In this document: piece by piece, positions 54,566-56,228 of the stretch
Layout: each line of letters begins with the position of its first letter
Numbering within the stretch: the first letter of the stretch is position 1
NCBI GenBank assembly: GCA_902566925.1
Contig: CACFKO010000008.1
Coordinates: forward strand, 1 to 56,228
Direction: 5' to 3'
Length of the DNA: 56,228 nt
Origin: an uncultured Pelagibacteraceae bacterium
GTDB taxonomy: Bacteria > Pseudomonadota > Alphaproteobacteria > Pelagibacterales > Pelagibacteraceae
The notes under the pieces: model-generated
The model's input: only the letters and a program-made list of their open reading frames with translations
What the model was told of the DNA's origin: nothing
The model's database searches: none
Position numbers and translations under genes: made by a program

Positions 54566-56100
54566 AAAGTTTTTATATCACTACTCCAATTTACTATCCA
54601 TCAGGTAAACCACATATGGGCCATGCATATTCAAGTATAATCGCAGATATTTTTGCAAGATTTAAAAGCGTTGATGGTTACAATGTTTATTTTTTGACTG
54701 GTACAGATGAACATGGTTTAAAAATTCAAAGAGAGGCCAAAAAAAACAATAAGGAACCTAAAAAGTTTTGTGATGAGCTGTCTATTACATTTAAAAATTT
54801 AACAAAAACATTAAATTTATCAAACAATGACTTCATAAGAACAACTGAAGAAAGACATTATAAATCTGTTGCAGAAATTTGGAAAAGATTAGAAAAATCT
54901 GGTGATATTTATTTAGATAAATATAGTGGCTGGTATTCAGTCTCAGATGAAGCTTACTATGATGTTGAAGAGATTGTTGATGATAACGGTACAAAAAAGT
55001 CTAAATTATCGGGTTCTAAAGTGGAATGGGTTGAAGAAGAGTCATATTTCTTCAAGCTCTCTGCCTGGGGAGAAAAATTATTAAATTTTTATAATGAAAA
55101 TCCTAACTTTATACTCCCAACATCAAGAAAAAATGAGGTGATAAATTTTGTAAAAAAAGGTTTAAAAGATCTTTCTGTAAGTCGTACATCCTTTTCCTGG
55201 GGCATACAGGTACCTAATAATAAAAAACATGTTATATATGTTTGGCTAGATGCTTTAACAAATTATATAAGTGCTCTGAATTTTCCTAATACTAATGATA
55301 AATTGTACAAAGATTTTTGGCCAGCTGATGTTCATATAATTGGTAAAGATATATTAAGATTTCACGCGATCTATTGGCCGGCTTTTTTATTAGCAGCTAA
55401 GCTTAAACCTCCCAAAAGAGTCTATGGTCATGGATGGATACTTTCAGATGAAAAAAAAATGTCTAAATCTTTGGGAAATATTTTAGATCCACTAGAGATT
55501 ATCAAACTTTATGGTGTAGATCAGCTCAGATATTATTTAGTTAAAGAAGTGTCATTAGGTAACGATGGAAGTATTTCTCTTGAGAATTTAAAAAATTGTA
55601 TTAACAATGATTTAGCAAATAATTTTGGAAATTTATGTCAAAGAGTTTTTGCTTTTATCAATAAAAATTGCCAATCTAAGATTCCATTTCCAAATACTCT
55701 TGAAAAAAGAGACAAAGAATTAGTTAATGAGATAGTTAAAAAATTACCTCTATTAAAAAAAATGATTGATAATCAAGAATTAAATTCTTATATAAAAGAA
55801 GTTATAAATTTTTCATTTAATTCAAATAAATACTTCAATGATTTAGAACCTTGGGCTCTAAAAAAAACAAATCCAAAGAGAATGGATACAGTTTTGTACT
55901 GTGCTCTAAACCAAATTAAGGCAATAAGTATTTTACTTTATCCAGTAATGCCTGAAACAATAGAAAAAATTTTAGACGCTCTTGGTATTGATAAAAACAA
56001 TAGAACACTTAAATCTGTTGAAAATTTAAATTTTTTAAAGTCAGGAACTATTATTAAAAAATTAGATATTTTATTCAAAAAAATTGAAAATGATAATTGA
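54562..56100 (+). CDS. metG: Methionyl-tRNA synthetase
   Basis: A 512-residue class I synthetase of the zinc-less type. The HIGH box is HMGH in YYPSGKPHMGHAYS, TGTDEHGLKIQ follows, and the KMSKS loop is KKMSKSLGN. There is no zinc-cysteine knuckle or C-terminal tRNA-binding extension, as usual for this short form. Eleven bases overlap the tatD start, matching the metG-tatD order in alphaproteobacteria. Confidence 0.96.
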   Translation: MKSFYITTPIYYPSGKPHMGHAYSSIIADIFARFKSVDGYNVYFLTGTDEHGLKIQREAKKNNKEPKKFCDELSITFKNLTKTLNLSNNDFIRTTEERHYKSVAEIWKRLEKSGDIYLDKYSGWYSVSDEAYYDVEEIVDDNGTKKSKLSGSKVEWVEEESYFFKLSAWGEKLLNFYNENPNFILPTSRKNEVINFVKKGLKDLSVSRTSFSWGIQVPNNKKHVIYVWLDALTNYISALNFPNTNDKLYKDFWPADVHIIGKDILRFHAIYWPAFLLAAKLKPPKRVYGHGWILSDEKKMSKSLGNILDPLEIIKLYGVDQLRYYLVKEVSLGNDGSISLENLKNCINNDLANNFGNLCQRVFAFINKNCQSKIPFPNTLEKRDKELVNEIVKKLPLLKKMIDNQELNSYIKEVINFSFNSNKYFNDLEPWALKKTNPKRMDTVLYCALNQIKAISILLYPVMPETIEKILDALGIDKNNRTLKSVENLNFLKSGTIIKKLDILFKKIENDN

Positions 56101-56228
56101 TTCACACTGCCATCTTGATTTTGATATATTAAGAAATAATATTGGTGAAATATTAAAAAGAGCAAACAAAGTTGGAGTAAAATTTCTTCTAACAATTTGT
56201 ACTGAAAATAAAAGCTTTATAAAAATTA
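56090..56228 (+). CDS. tatD: TatD-family deoxyribonuclease (3' end cut by window edge)
   Basis: The ATG at 56090 within metG opens a frame to the right edge (46 codons). The start MIIDSHCHLDFD carries the HxH metal motif of TatD-family amidohydrolase-fold DNases, and the ILKRANKVGVKFLLTI region follows the family pattern. The metG-tatD order supports it. The rest lies outside the window. Confidence 0.88.
   Translation, partial: MIIDSHCHLDFDILRNNIGEILKRANKVGVKFLLTICTENKSFIKI

Overview
The window reads as a chromosomal segment of a streamlined, AT-rich marine alphaproteobacterium, most likely SAR11 (Pelagibacterales). Base composition is strongly AT-biased. Genes are packed almost without gaps: no gene-free stretch reaches 300 bases, and the longest is 165. 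Stop/start overlaps (ATGA, TAATG, TTGA) are common, and gene order matches alphaproteobacterial blocks such as lipA-ratA-cinA-pgpA-ispDF, ntrY-ntrX-trkA, plsX-ihfA-merR, rplM-rpsI, hom-glpX-recJ and metG-tatD. I see no insertion sequence, prophage gene or CRISPR array.

Bases 1-25.7 kb are mainly core functions. In order they are: lipoate synthesis (lipA, cut by the left edge), isoprenoid and phospholipid enzymes on the minus strand, a PAS-less NtrY kinase with an NtrX regulator lacking the sigma-54 contact loop, TrkAH potassium uptake, a gpsA-glpK-gap block that could carry glycerol into glycolysis, envelope and respiratory assembly factors (bamE, a cytochrome bc1 chaperone, ctaA), ribosomal proteins L32, L33, L13 and S9, plsX, ihfA, a MerR regulator, a small chorismate mutase, argC, a Cys-flanked coiled-coil lipoprotein, hom, glpX, recJ running into tRNA-Glu, a 2-hydroxyacid dehydrogenase and a pilin-like protein.

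Bases 25.7-43.1 kb are an accessory carbohydrate region. Inositol genes (iolE, iolG, and iolD further on) bracket two ABC importers. The first is an inositol/ribose-type system (binding protein, permease, single-domain ATPase) followed by a ROK-family kinase that has lost its zinc motif. The second is a MalFGK-type system whose permeases have unusual extra domains, followed by a cytosolic GH63-type glycosidase; together these suggest scavenging of a glycoside or compatible solute such as glucosylglycerate or mannosylglycerate. Each binding-protein gene has a strong Shine-Dalgarno and is followed by an intrinsic terminator hairpin, which should set a high binder-to-permease ratio. An oxidoreductase, an aldehyde dehydrogenase and an HpcH/HpaI aldolase complete the region.

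Bases 43.1-48.0 kb hold a four-gene cassette (fused double glycosyltransferase, formyltransferase, Gfo/Idh/MocA dehydrogenase, DegT aminotransferase) that fits synthesis and transfer of an N-formyl amino sugar for the cell surface. It ends beside tRNA-Pro. Bases 48.2-54.6 kb encode acyl-CoA metabolism (FadN-type fusion enzyme, large acyl-CoA dehydrogenase, AMP-forming acyl-CoA ligase, alpha/beta hydrolase). The ligase and dehydrogenase resemble DmdB and DmdC of DMSP demethylation, but general beta-oxidation is also possible. The window ends in metG and the start of tatD.
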